Assembly: GCA_030613605.1 (NCBI GenBank)
Contig: JAUWLO010000040.1
Location: forward strand, 1 to 11,998
Source: Gammaproteobacteria bacterium
GTDB lineage: Bacteria; Pseudomonadota; Gammaproteobacteria; SZUA-152
Length of the DNA: 11,998 bases
Direction: 5' to 3'
Positions 1 to 7,876 of the stretch are shown piece after piece (within the stretch, counting starts at the first letter, position 1; every line of letters starts with the position of its first letter). The notes beneath the pieces were generated by a model, which saw only the letters and a list, made by a program, of their open reading frames with translations, was not told where the DNA came from and did not search any database. The translations under genes and the position numbers were made by a program.

Positions 1-91
1 GGTACTGATTAATCGGTGCGAGCGCATTCAAAATTTCCACAAAAGGCCCACGGAGTAACTGATTGATAATCCTGGTTATATCATGTGACAT
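1..91 (-). CDS. Possible 5' end of an unidentified minus-strand gene (partial, runs off left edge)
   Basis: Reading the minus strand from an ATG at 91-89, 30 codons stay open to the window edge; the peptide begins MSHDITRIINQLLRGPFVEI. Its composition looks like a normal soluble protein, with an amphipathic helix-like start. The same frame stays open upstream to an ATG at 130-128, and beyond that to a GTG directly after an in-frame TAG, so the true start could be up to about 25 residues earlier. None of these starts has a convincing Shine-Dalgarno sequence. I do not recognise the family from so short a piece. It would be divergent from gnd. An open stretch of this length can occur by chance, so the call is tentative. 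Confidence 0.3.
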   Translation of the reverse strand, partial: MSHDITRIINQLLRGPFVEILNALAPINQY

Positions 92-245
92 GGAATACTT
101 GAGGGGCTTTTGTGTACATAATTTCGCCATGAAATGCCCCAATTGCAGGACTTTTACAACCAGATTCACCTAAATGGAAAGTTTGTCAGGAATTATCTGA
201 CCACAACCAAACTACTCCTTCCCGAATATTCCAATTAAACTATGC

Positions 246-254
246 TGGTATAAA
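246..254 (+). promoter_or_regulatory. Candidate extended -10 promoter for gnd-zwf-pgl
   Basis: TGG-TATAAA fits the extended -10 pattern TGnTATAAT with one mismatch. No good -35 hexamer sits 16-18 bp upstream, which is tolerated for extended -10 promoters. Initiation would fall near 260-262 and give a leader of roughly 80 nt before gnd. It is the best promoter-like match I found in this intergenic region, but it rests on sequence pattern alone. Confidence 0.35.
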
Positions 255-281
255 CCTTGCCGTATCTTTTATTAGGCAAGG
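255..281. repeat. Inverted repeat CCTTGCC-N13-GGCAAGG upstream of gnd
   Basis: The two 7-bp arms (255-261 and 275-281) are perfectly complementary across a 13-nt AT-rich spacer. The repeat directly follows the -10 candidate and spans the predicted transcription start, a position typical of a repressor operator. If it is transcribed it could instead form a hairpin in the leader. Repeats with arms this short also arise by chance in 12 kb, so only its position makes it notable. Confidence 0.4.
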
Positions 282-342
282 ATTTGGGTGAGGAACCCTG
301 GTTTATTGATGACATTCTTAAAAATAACAGGAAAGGTGAACT

Positions 343-1260
343 ATGAAATTAGCAATGATCGGCCTGGGAAAGATGGGGGCAAACATGGTTCGTCGCCTCG
401 TAGGTGATGGGCACGAGGTTATTGCCTACAGTAAATCATCTATAACAGCGATCGAACTATCAAAAGAACTTGAAAATGTTACGGCAGTCAGCAGCCTGGA
501 TGAATTGATTAATGCGCTCACTCCACCACGTGTTATCTGGTTAATGGTGCCACACCAGTATGTAGATCAAAGTATTGAATCCTTGCTCGAAGCAGGAATG
601 CAAAAAGACGATTTACTGGTTGATGGCGGTAACTCGAACTTCAATTTATCTAAACAACGTGCAGAAAATCTTAAAAAATCCGGAATTCAATTTGTAGATT
701 CGGGTACCTCCGGTGGCATATGGGGATTGGAGAATGGCTATAGCATCATGGTGGGAGGGACCGATGAAGCCATCTCCATGATTCGACCAATACTGGAATC
801 ATTAGCGCCAGCAAAGGATAAAGGATGGGGACATGTAGGCCCTGCAGGTGCCGGACATTATGTGAAGATGGTCCATAATGGTATTGAGTATGGAATGATG
901 CAGGCCTTTGCCGAAGGCTTTGAGCTCCTTGATGCCAAACAGGAAATGAATCTGGATCTACAACAGGTTTCAGAAATCTGGCAACATGGCAGCGTGGTAC
1001 GTTCATGGTTGCTGGACCTAATTGCCGATGCCTTTAGTGGTGATAAAAGCTTATCGTCATTAAGTGACTATGTAGATGATTCAGGTGAGGGTCGCTGGAC
1101 GGTACACGACTCTATTGATCTGGGCGTACCGACACCCGTACTGACCCTGGCATTACAAATGCGTTTCCGCAGCCGTCAGGACCCTTCCTTTGCAGGCAAG
1201 GTGCTTAATGCCATGCGTGCCGGGTTTGGTGGACACAGTATCCGCCCAGTTGAAAAGTAA
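343..1260 (+). CDS. gnd: 6-phosphogluconate dehydrogenase (decarboxylating), short form
   Basis: Oxidises and decarboxylates 6-phosphogluconate to ribulose-5-phosphate with reduction of NAD(P)+, the last oxidative step of the pentose phosphate pathway, in the cytoplasm. The N-terminal Rossmann fold shows GLGKMG at residues 7-12. DGGNS follows at 94-98, then a glycine-rich GTSGGIWG segment, then the active-site stretch HYVKMVHNGIEYG, in which K175 should be the catalytic lysine. At 305 residues it belongs to the short (GntZ/YqeC-like) subfamily, not the ~470-residue E. coli type. The start has a good Shine-Dalgarno (AAAGGTGA at 333-340) and is followed at once by the nucleotide-binding strand. 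It is the first gene of an operon with zwf (13 bp downstream) and pgl. Oddity: where NAD-linked short forms usually carry an acidic residue after the second beta strand, this protein has S30-K31-S32. Confidence 0.93.
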   Translation: MKLAMIGLGKMGANMVRRLVGDGHEVIAYSKSSITAIELSKELENVTAVSSLDELINALTPPRVIWLMVPHQYVDQSIESLLEAGMQKDDLLVDGGNSNFNLSKQRAENLKKSGIQFVDSGTSGGIWGLENGYSIMVGGTDEAISMIRPILESLAPAKDKGWGHVGPAGAGHYVKMVHNGIEYGMMQAFAEGFELLDAKQEMNLDLQQVSEIWQHGSVVRSWLLDLIADAFSGDKSLSSLSDYVDDSGEGRWTVHDSIDLGVPTPVLTLALQMRFRSRQDPSFAGKVLNAMRAGFGGHSIRPVEK

Positions 1261-1273
1261 CTAAGAGATAATT

Positions 1274-2770
1274 ATGGAAAATGTTGCGATAAAAGCCTGT
1301 ATTGGTGAACCGACCGAACCGACGAATATTGTTATCTTTGGTGCAGGCGGAGATCTGACCAGACGAAAATTGATCCCGGCATTGGTAAAAATGTTACGTT
1401 GCGGGCTTTTACATCCAAAGAGCAAGATTATAGGAGTGCTAAAAGATCGCTCAAAAGAAATATGGTTGGACTCATTACATCAGGGCATGCTCGATTTTGC
1501 GCCAGAAATCGAAATGCATGAAGAACAATGGCAGGAGTTTTCAGCCATGTTCAAAATGGTCAGCGGAGATTTGCAGGAAGAAAAAACCTATACAGACCTG
1601 GCCGCGTCTCTTGAATCTCTGGATGGGCATGTTAACGCCATGTTTTATTGTGCCGTTCCGCCACGCTGGTATACCACCATTGCTGCAGGTTTGCACAATG
1701 TCGGCCTGGCTAACGAAAATGCTGGCTTTAGACGTGTGGTCATCGAGAAACCATTTGGCATGGACCTGGAGAGTGCCCGGCAGTTAAATCAGGAACTGCA
1801 GGAGCTGCTGGATGAATCACAGATTTACCGTATCGATCATTATCTGGGGAAAGAAAGTGTTCAGAACCTGTTAGTGTATCGCTTTGCCAATAGCATACTT
1901 GAACCGCTCTGGAATCGAAATTTTATTGATCATATCCAGATATCCGCTGCGGAGTCTAATGGCATAGAGTACCGTGCGAATTATTATGAAAAATCGGGTG
2001 CATTGCGTGACATGATTCAAAATCACTTAATGCAGGTGATGACCTTAGTGGCTATGGAACCTCCAGTTGAATTTACTGCCGATGCGGTCCGTAGTGAGAA
2101 AATTAAAGTTTTGCGTGCTGTTCGACCTTTCAAAACTGAGGAAATTAAACAGCAAACTGTCGCGGCCCAATATGGCGCGGGTAACACTGAAGATGAAACA
2201 TTAAAGGCTTATGTATCCGAGGATGGAGTATCACCTGATTCTGTCACCGAAACATTTTCAGCAGTACGCTTCCACATAGATAACTGGCGTTGGCAGGGAG
2301 TGCCTTTTATTCTCTGGACAGGGAAGCGACTTCCGCAACGCGTATCTGAAATAGTTATTCGCTTTCGCAATCCACCGTTTAACTTATTCGATACTCATGC
2401 CAACCCACCGTCAGCAAATTCACTGGTATTCCGTGTGCACCCGGATGAAGGTATTGAATTACGAATGAACGCAAAAATGCCCGGTTTAACAACTGATATA
2501 CAGCGAATGGTAATGCGCGCCCCTTATTCAGAAAATGGTGAAGATGTATCGGATGCTTATGAGGTGCTATTACATGATGTGCTTACTGGTGATGCGACTT
2601 TGTTTTCGCGCGCAGACGAAGTTGAAGAATCCTGGTCGATTCTTGAACCAGTCTTAACCGCATGGAAAGATCGTATCTCAGTAGAACGCTATCGATCAGG
2701 CACCTGGGACGTGCCAGGGATGGATACGCTGTTCGAAGGCTGTGTAAGCGGATGGCACAAACCGGGATAA
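1274..2770 (+). CDS. zwf: Glucose-6-phosphate 1-dehydrogenase
   Basis: Oxidises glucose-6-phosphate to 6-phosphoglucono-delta-lactone and produces NAD(P)H, the entry step of the oxidative pentose phosphate (or Entner-Doudoroff) route. The dinucleotide-binding motif is near the N-terminus (IFGAGGDLTRRKL). EKPFG follows, then the family signature RIDHYLGKE at residues 186-194, and the catalytic-base histidine in RDMIQNHLMQV is H251. Length (498 aa) is normal for the family (about 480-510). The start follows an AAGAGA ribosome binding site at 1263-1268. It sits between gnd and pgl, so substrate and product enzymes are co-transcribed. The usual GASGDL motif reads GAGGDL here, a small change that should be tolerated. 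Confidence 0.96.
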   Translation: MENVAIKACIGEPTEPTNIVIFGAGGDLTRRKLIPALVKMLRCGLLHPKSKIIGVLKDRSKEIWLDSLHQGMLDFAPEIEMHEEQWQEFSAMFKMVSGDLQEEKTYTDLAASLESLDGHVNAMFYCAVPPRWYTTIAAGLHNVGLANENAGFRRVVIEKPFGMDLESARQLNQELQELLDESQIYRIDHYLGKESVQNLLVYRFANSILEPLWNRNFIDHIQISAAESNGIEYRANYYEKSGALRDMIQNHLMQVMTLVAMEPPVEFTADAVRSEKIKVLRAVRPFKTEEIKQQTVAAQYGAGNTEDETLKAYVSEDGVSPDSVTETFSAVRFHIDNWRWQGVPFILWTGKRLPQRVSEIVIRFRNPPFNLFDTHANPPSANSLVFRVHPDEGIELRMNAKMPGLTTDIQRMVMRAPYSENGEDVSDAYEVLLHDVLTGDATLFSRADEVEESWSILEPVLTAWKDRISVERYRSGTWDVPGMDTLFEGCVSGWHKPG

Positions 2771-2776
2771 CTTAAT

Positions 2777-3448
2777 ATGCATAAATGGCATGTTTATTCT
2801 AAATTAGATGATGCCTCAAAAGCAGCAGCGGAATTTATTGCGGACAGTATTGAAAAAAAACTACAACAAAAGGGCATTTGTCACGTGATACTGCCTGGGG
2901 GTAATACACCGGCAGTTTGTTTGGCTTACCTGGCAGAAAAAAAGTTGTCATGGGACAAGGTTCACTGGTACCTGGGCGATGAACGCTGTTACCCGCGAGG
3001 CCATGCCGAACGTAATGACGTGATGCTCGATCATTATTTATGGTCCCGATTACCGGACACAAATATCCATACCATACCCGCTGAGCTTGGTGCTGAAGAG
3101 GCGGCAGAGGTTTACCGTAACCGTATTAATTCTATCGATTCTTTTGATATAGCCTTCCTTGGGCTGGGAGAAGATGGTCATACTGCCAGTTTGTTTCCAG
3201 ATAATGGGGCATTGAATGATATACGCTCCGTGATTCCTGTGCATAACTCACCTAAAGCGCCCGAAGATCGAGTATCGTTAAGCCTCAACACACTGAGAAA
3301 AGCTGAATGTCGGATAGTGTTGACGGGTGGTGCTGCAAAATCCGACGTCATTTCACGCATTAAGAGGGGAGAGCATTTGCCAATCAACTGCCTGGGCGAT
3401 ATCAACTGGTATGTCGATGAAGCAGGATTTTCGGCGACAAAATCATAA
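2777..3448 (+). CDS. pgl: 6-phosphogluconolactonase (DevB/Pgl type)
   Basis: Hydrolyses 6-phosphogluconolactone to 6-phosphogluconate, linking the products of zwf and gnd. Family motifs are clear and in order: LPGGNTP (residues 39-45, phosphate-binding loop), GDER (67-70), the N-x-x-M of NDVM (80-83) and GLGEDGHTASLFP (129-141, containing the catalytic histidine H135). Its 223 residues are at the short end of the 220-250 range. Only 6 bp separate it from the zwf stop and its own ribosome binding site is weak, so translational coupling to zwf is likely. It is the last gene of the gnd-zwf-pgl operon; no classical hairpin-plus-U-tract terminator is visible in the 139 bp after it. Confidence 0.94.
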   Translation: MHKWHVYSKLDDASKAAAEFIADSIEKKLQQKGICHVILPGGNTPAVCLAYLAEKKLSWDKVHWYLGDERCYPRGHAERNDVMLDHYLWSRLPDTNIHTIPAELGAEEAAEVYRNRINSIDSFDIAFLGLGEDGHTASLFPDNGALNDIRSVIPVHNSPKAPEDRVSLSLNTLRKAECRIVLTGGAAKSDVISRIKRGEHLPINCLGDINWYVDEAGFSATKS

Positions 3449-3573
3449 GCATGATCTCATTCTCAAAATAAATTAAAGACAAACCTGCAAGATTTAATAT
3501 TGTGGGCTACGCTATTTGTATGGCGAATTGAAGTGTGTTAGCCGGGGTTGATTATCTTAAACTGGTAGTTAAT

Positions 3574-3580
3574 AAAGGAG
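3574..3580 (+). promoter_or_regulatory. Strong ribosome binding site for the small SAP-like gene
   Basis: AAAGGAG lies 7 nt ahead of the ATG at 3588. It is among the best Shine-Dalgarno matches in the window and argues that the 67-codon frame is truly translated. Upstream, TTGAAG (3528-3533) and TATCTT (3553-3558), 19 bp apart, could be a weak promoter of its own, though read-through from pgl is equally possible. Confidence 0.65.
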
Positions 3581-3587
3581 AAAAGTA

Positions 3588-3791
3588 ATGAATATGCAGG
3601 AAATAAGGGGGAGAGCAAACAATTTCGGTATAAAAACGTCGCGCATGAGCAAAGAGAATCTGATTCACGCTATCCAGGTTTCTGAAGGCAATTTTAACTG
3701 CTTTGCTTCGGCGGTGGATGGTGTATGCGATCAATTGAACTGCATCTGGCGAGATGACTGTTTTGATGCAGCAAAAAAATTACATAGCTAA
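3588..3791 (+). CDS. Small SAP/Rho-N-like protein with four C-terminal cysteines
   Basis: A 67-residue protein. Residues 3-31 (MQEIRGRANNFGI, then RMSKENLIHAIQ) have the pattern of a SAP or Rho N-terminal helix-extended-helix motif, which in known families binds DNA or RNA. Residues 38-58 hold four cysteines (C38, C47, C52, C58; spacing C-x8-C-x4-C-x5-C) around an aromatic, acidic stretch CIWRDDC, which could hold a metal or form disulfides. From memory, small proteins of this general design (SAP-like start, EGNF-C, then C-DQ and CLWR-DC) occur in several proteobacteria without assigned function. A strong AAAGGAG site supports expression. It lies 139 bp after pgl on the same strand and ends 14 bp before the convergent glgA stop. 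A role in nucleic acid binding or redox-sensitive regulation is inference only. Confidence 0.8.
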   Translation: MNMQEIRGRANNFGIKTSRMSKENLIHAIQVSEGNFNCFASAVDGVCDQLNCIWRDDCFDAAKKLHS

Positions 3792-3795
3792 TAGG

Positions 3796-3808
3796 TAGTT
3801 AGTAACTA
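3796..3808. repeat. Palindrome TAGTTA-G-TAACTA between convergent genes
   Basis: A perfect 6-bp inverted repeat around one base lies in the 14-bp gap between the small gene and glgA, and its right arm contains the glgA stop codon (TAG on the minus strand). Its loop is too short and its arms too AT-rich for a normal intrinsic terminator, and no T-tract follows on either strand. Confidence 0.35.
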
Positions 3809-5263
3809 AATGGACTTATGCTCCCTCAGCGCTCGTTGATATAACGTGATGTAATTATCAGCGCTGATACTCCATGAATAGTCCTTGCTCATGGCGTTTA
3901 TCTGCAGTTGCCGCCATATTTTTGGTTTTTGATATACGGTTATAGCACGCTGTACCGTGGTTAAAAGTGAAGCCGAAGAATGCTCTTTAAGTACAAAGCC
4001 ATTGGCAGCGCCATTATCTATATTTTCTTCGCTGGCATCGATGACAGTATCAGCAAGTCCACCGACATTTGTCACAATCGGTAAGTTGCCATAACGCAAA
4101 CTGTATAATTGATTAAGTCCACAGGGTTCAAAAATGGAAGGCATCATATAGATATCGCTCGCAGCTTCAATTCTGTGAGCGAGCGACTCGTTGTAGCCAA
4201 CAATAACCTTTAAACGATCAGGATGCCGTTGGGCCCATTCGGATAACTGTATTTCGTAATGGGTTTCCCCCATACCCAAAATAACAAACTGGATTGGCAT
4301 GTTTAGTAATGTTGGTAGACTTTCTAAAATAATATCAAGACCTTTCTGTTCCACAAGACGACTTACCATTCCTATCATAGGAATAGATGTATCGCTGGGT
4401 AATAATAATTCTTCCTGCAAATCAGTTTTATTGAGTATTTTTTTACTTAATGAATGTCGATTATATTTTTGTTTCAAATAACTGTCAGTACCCGGATTCC
4501 AGTATTTATCATCAATTCCATTAAGAATCCCTGAGAGATACTTGCTTCGCTCTTTTAGTAGGCCATTAAGACCATAACCCTGTTCAGGTTCAAGAATTTC
4601 AAGAGCATAACTGGGGCTAACAGTCGTGATTCTATCTGCATAAACAAGCCCCCCCTTGATAAAAGAAAGTTGGCCATAGAATTCAAGGCCATTCATATGC
4701 CAGAGTTTTTCAGGAAGATGCAAATCAGAAAAGGTTTGTTGATCGAATACTCCCTGATAGGCGAGATTATGGATGGTAAAAATAGTAGCCGGCCTTTGGG
4801 AGTGTAAACTTAATAAGGCAGGAATCAGGCCAGTCTGCCAGTCATTACAATGCACAATATCTGGCTGCCAGCGTAATCGTAGTTTATTTAAGGAGAGATC
4901 AACTGCAGCCCGACAAAAAATAGCAAAACGAAGTGCGTTATCATTCCACGCTTGTCCATGCTCATCAGTATAAGGCCCGCCTGGTCGGTTAAAAACAGCA
5001 GGACAATCCACTAACCAGACAGTCACATTACTGCCAGGCAGCTTTGTTTCTATAATCTTTACTGGCATATTGTAATAAGAGGCTTCACCACGTATTTTGC
5101 TTTTTTTTATTTTTTTAAGGACTTCAGGATAAGCGGGTAATACTAAACGTACATCCTGTGATTTTTTCAAGAGGGCTGTAGGCAAACTCCCTGCAACATC
5201 ACCCAACCCACCAGTTTTGATGAGAGGGAAGGCCTCACTACTGATATAAAGAATTTTGCTCAT
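3806..5263 (-). CDS. glgA: Glycogen synthase (ADP-glucose, GT5)
   Basis: Transfers glucose from ADP-glucose to the non-reducing end of a growing alpha-1,4-glucan. The N-terminal ADP-glucose-binding motif KTGGLGD (K16 onward; K15 in E. coli) is present. The C-terminal GT-B domain carries [13 protein letters not shown] and the catalytic-region motif [15 protein letters not shown], with E379 matching E. coli E377. GGLADTV follows. Length (485 aa) is close to the E. coli enzyme (477). The ATG overlaps the glgB stop (ATGA) and there is no clear Shine-Dalgarno, so translation is probably coupled to glgB. One small difference: the arginine often seen before the TGGLADTV motif is replaced ([10 protein letters not shown]). 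Confidence 0.96.
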   Translation of the reverse strand: MSKILYISSEAFPLIKTGGLGDVAGSLPTALLKKSQDVRLVLPAYPEVLKKIKKSKIRGEASYYNMPVKIIETKLPGSNVTVWLVDCPAVFNRPGGPYTDEHGQAWNDNALRFAIFCRAAVDLSLNKLRLRWQPDIVHCNDWQTGLIPALLSLHSQRPATIFTIHNLAYQGVFDQQTFSDLHLPEKLWHMNGLEFYGQLSFIKGGLVYADRITTVSPSYALEILEPEQGYGLNGLLKERSKYLSGILNGIDDKYWNPGTDSYLKQKYNRHSLSKKILNKTDLQEELLLPSDTSIPMIGMVSRLVEQKGLDIILESLPTLLNMPIQFVILGMGETHYEIQLSEWAQRHPDRLKVIVGYNESLAHRIEAASDIYMMPSIFEPCGLNQLYSLRYGNLPIVTNVGGLADTVIDASEENIDNGAANGFVLKEHSSASLLTTVQRAITVYQKPKIWRQLQINAMSKDYSWSISADNYITLYQRALREHKSI

Positions 5264-7476
5264 GATTTTAGCTTAAGCACCAGGCCAGCCAATGGTGGCA
5301 GACTAAGATTCAGTGATGCAGGCCGGTTCATCCACTCGGTATTCTCAGCGTGGATGATCGAGTCACTTCCCGCATTGCTGCCTGAATAATACTCTGAATC
5401 AGAATTAAAAATGATTTCATAGTCACCATTAACGGGAACACCAATACGATAATTATCACGAATGACGGGGGTAAAATTAAGCACAACAATAATTGATTCG
5501 TTCTCGTCTTTTCTCAGGTAAGATAAAACTGATTGATCGGTATCATGGCAATCGATCCATTCAAAACCTTCGGGATCAAAATCATATTTGTGCAGGGCGG
5601 TTTGCCGGGTGTATAAGCCATTAAGATCACTAACCAACCTCTTTATACCGGCATGATGCGGGTGCTGTAATACGTACCAGTCAAGTGTTTTATCGTGATT
5701 CCATTCATCACCCTGGCCAAACTCGCAGCCCATAAACAGTAACTTTTTACCTGGATAGGTGAACATATACGTATACAGCAATCGCAGGTTAGCGAATTGT
5801 TGCCATTCATCACCCGGCATTTTATACAGCATAGAACTTTTGCCGTGCACAACCTCATCATGTGAAAAAGGCAAGATGAAGTTTTCGCTAAATAGGTATA
5901 GCAGACCAAACGTTAGTTGGTCATGATGATAATGACGGTGCACAGGTTCTTTGGAAAAGTAATTCAGCGTGTCATGCATCCAGCCCATGTTCCACTTCAT
6001 GCTAAAACCAAGTCCACCGACATTGCATGGCCGAGTAACCTGTGGCCAGGCGGTTGATTCTTCTGCCATGATGATAGTACCAGGGAATTCAGCATGCGTT
6101 ACAGTATTTAACTCACGTAAAAACTCGATAGCTTCAATATTTTCATTACCACCGTGCACATTTGGTATCCAGTCATTTTCTTCGCGGGAATAATCAAGGT
6201 ATAACATTGAAGCAACTGCATCGACACGCAATCCATCAATGTGACATTCCTCTAACCAGAACACAGCACTTGAGATCAAAAAGTTTTTAACTTCATTCCG
6301 CCCGTAGTTATATATTAGTGTGCCCCAGTCTCGATGTTCTCCGCGCCGGGGATCCTCATGTTCATAAAGTGCACTACCATCAAAACGGGCAAGGCCATGT
6401 TCATCCTTGGGAAAGTGAGCAGGGACCCAGTCTAATAAAACGCCGATACCATGTTCATGACAGTAATCAACAAAATAACGGAAATCATCGGCAGTACCAA
6501 ACCGGCTTGTAGGGGCAAAATAGCCAGTAGTCTGGTAACCCCAGGAGGCATCAAGCGGGTGCTCTGTAATGGGCAGTAGTTCGATATGGGTAAAGCCGGT
6601 ATCTTTTACATAATTTACCAGCAGATGTGCAAGTTCACGGTAATCCAGGAATTCGCCACTATCATCACGTTGCCATGAACCAAGATGGCATTCATAAATC
6701 GATACCGGATCATGCAACCAGTCGAAATCTTCTCTGGCTTTCATCCATGAGCTATCCTGCCACTGATAATCGAAGGTGCTTCTGATTACAGATGCAGTAC
6801 GTGGGCGTAGCTCAAACTGTTGTGCATAAGGATCCGTTTTAGATACGATTGACCCGGAATCCCGGTTACGGATCTCAAACTTGTAAAGCGTTTCATTTTC
6901 CAGGCCGGGAACGAACAGTTCCCAGATACCACTGCTACCTCGAGAACGCATGGAGTGTCGACGTCCATCCCATGCATTAAAATCGCCAATAATGCTGACT
7001 CGCGCAGCATTGGGTGCCCAGGTCGCAAATAGAATGCCAGCAATCCCATCTATGGTTTTGGGGTGTGCGCCCAGAATCCTGTATATATGTAAATGTTTTC
7101 CTTCAGAATATAAATGCAGGTCGTAATTGCTAATTTGCTCTGAGAAACTGTAGGGATCATGGAATGACGTCACATTATTGTTAGTATCCGTTCGTGTTAA
7201 TAAATAATGTTCACCGATTTCCTTCAGATGCTCTGAACAGATAAAGAAATCGCTGTCAGCATAACGAACAGCAGGAATATTGGTTTCTGTTACGACCAGT
7301 TGCAGAGTGTCAGGTGCATAAAACAGGATAAAACTGTCTTTATGAGCCATTTGATTACCCAGCACACTGAATGGATCGTGATGACGGGCATGAGCAATCT
7401 TGTCAAGATTATCCTGCCCAATAGCCTCGAGCATAGAAACTGCCTTATCAACTGATGATGGTCTATTTAGTGGCAT
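5260..7476 (-). CDS. glgB: 1,4-alpha-glucan branching enzyme (GH13)
   Basis: Cuts alpha-1,4 chains and re-attaches them as alpha-1,6 branches. It has an N-terminal CBM48-like region (DPFSVLG, then [23 protein letters not shown]), a GH13 barrel and an all-beta C-terminal domain. The catalytic residues are the aspartate in [12 protein letters not shown] (D419), the glutamate in IIMAEEST (E472) and the aspartate in FSHDEVVHG (D540), counted from the ATG at 7476. Counted from an internal ATG at 7434 these become 405, 458 and 526, identical to E. coli GlgB. That internal start also has an AAGG site 8 nt upstream, whereas the ATG at 7476 has only a distant GGA, so the real protein may be 724 aa. 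It is the first gene of a glgB-glgA operon divergent from glgC. Confidence 0.96.
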   Translation of the reverse strand: MPLNRPSSVDKAVSMLEAIGQDNLDKIAHARHHDPFSVLGNQMAHKDSFILFYAPDTLQLVVTETNIPAVRYADSDFFICSEHLKEIGEHYLLTRTDTNNNVTSFHDPYSFSEQISNYDLHLYSEGKHLHIYRILGAHPKTIDGIAGILFATWAPNAARVSIIGDFNAWDGRRHSMRSRGSSGIWELFVPGLENETLYKFEIRNRDSGSIVSKTDPYAQQFELRPRTASVIRSTFDYQWQDSSWMKAREDFDWLHDPVSIYECHLGSWQRDDSGEFLDYRELAHLLVNYVKDTGFTHIELLPITEHPLDASWGYQTTGYFAPTSRFGTADDFRYFVDYCHEHGIGVLLDWVPAHFPKDEHGLARFDGSALYEHEDPRRGEHRDWGTLIYNYGRNEVKNFLISSAVFWLEECHIDGLRVDAVASMLYLDYSREENDWIPNVHGGNENIEAIEFLRELNTVTHAEFPGTIIMAEESTAWPQVTRPCNVGGLGFSMKWNMGWMHDTLNYFSKEPVHRHYHHDQLTFGLLYLFSENFILPFSHDEVVHGKSSMLYKMPGDEWQQFANLRLLYTYMFTYPGKKLLFMGCEFGQGDEWNHDKTLDWYVLQHPHHAGIKRLVSDLNGLYTRQTALHKYDFDPEGFEWIDCHDTDQSVLSYLRKDENESIIVVLNFTPVIRDNYRIGVPVNGDYEIIFNSDSEYYSGSNAGSDSIIHAENTEWMNRPASLNLSLPPLAGLVLKLKS
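7443..7446 (-). promoter_or_regulatory. Ribosome binding site supporting an internal glgB start at 7434
   Basis: On the minus strand AAGG is followed by 8 nt and then the in-frame ATG at 7434-7432 (Met15 of the longer frame). This is better than anything ahead of the ATG at 7476, and the resulting residue numbering equals that of E. coli GlgB at all three catalytic positions. Confidence 0.45.
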
Positions 7477-7732
7477 AAAGTGGTTTATTCCGGGTTATCT
7501 ATTGACTGATATCGCATGATGCTTAATTCTGAGTCTATAGTTATATTTATAGAGCCAGGTTCTATGGTCAGTTTATACAGTTGCACACGCAATTTTTAAT
7601 ATAAATAATTTTATTAAGCCTATAATTGTTATTTATGGCAAGGGTAGTTTCACAACAGCTATTTTATGCGCTTAAAAAAGTGAGCAACACTACGGGCGGT
7701 CATTTTTTGTACAATTAATAGGCATTTCGACC

Positions 7733-7742
7733 CTAAATTTAG
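7733..7742. repeat. Palindrome CTAAATTTAG upstream of the glgC -10
   Basis: This perfect 10-bp palindrome lies 13 bp before the TATAAT box and covers the place where a -35 element would be. No good -35 sequence is present, which is compatible with an activator-dependent or repressor-controlled promoter. AT-only palindromes are easy to find by chance in DNA this AT-rich. Confidence 0.35.
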
Positions 7743-7755
7743 TATTTATTGCTCT

Positions 7756-7761
7756 TATAAT
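7756..7761 (+). promoter_or_regulatory. Consensus -10 box, likely glgC operon promoter
   Basis: TATAAT matches the sigma-70 -10 consensus at all six positions and faces glgC. Transcription from about 7768 would give a leader of roughly 118 nt. No recognisable -35 hexamer sits 16-18 bp upstream; that position holds the palindrome CTAAATTTAG. Confidence 0.5.
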
Positions 7762-7866
7762 ACGATTTTTTTTGCATCGCGTGGTTTTTGCGGTAACTCT
7801 ATTCTAACAGCGCATGCTTACATTCTGGTTCAGATAATGGATTTTGATAGTAAGTTACTTCTTAAG

Positions 7867-7876
7867 AAAGGTGAGG
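7867..7876 (+). promoter_or_regulatory. Ribosome binding site that sets the glgC start at 7886
   Basis: AAAGGTGAGG lies 9 nt before the ATG at 7886. It closely resembles the AAAGGTGA ahead of gnd. It falls inside the longer frame opened by a TTG at 7844, which argues against that upstream TTG as the start. Confidence 0.7.

Larger units (their letters stand above)
92..342. other. Non-coding region upstream of gnd
   Basis: This 251-bp stretch holds no convincing complete gene. It contains the 5-bp-arm inverted repeat GTCAG-N7-CTGAC (185-201), the 8-bp palindrome GAATATTC (224-231), an extended -10 candidate (246-254), the 7-bp-arm inverted repeat at 255-281, and a small GGGT/ACCC stem (286-298). 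It ends in the gnd ribosome binding site AAAGGTGA (333-340). If the left-edge ORF is real, this is a divergent control region. I see no HexR-type (TTGTAA-N-TTACAA) or FNR-type site. Confidence 0.6.

Noticed and set aside
746..1006. 86-codon minus-strand frame inside gnd, and similar antisense frames in zwf, pgl, glgB, glgC and the GH57 gene
   Set aside because: They lie wholly inside well-identified genes, lack family motifs and look like out-of-frame shadows.
3449..3587. Intrinsic terminator after pgl
   Set aside because: No GC-rich hairpin followed by a T-tract was found, so read-through into the small gene stays possible.
7637..7643. GGCAAGG in the glgB/glgC control region, the same as one arm of the gnd inverted repeat
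   Set aside because: The partner arm CCTTGCC is missing, and the same 7-mer also occurs inside the gnd and glgB coding sequences, about what chance predicts for this length.
7766..7773. Run of eight T in front of glgC as a possible terminator
   Set aside because: No stable GC-rich hairpin precedes it, and it lies just downstream of the TATAAT box, where it would be part of the start region.
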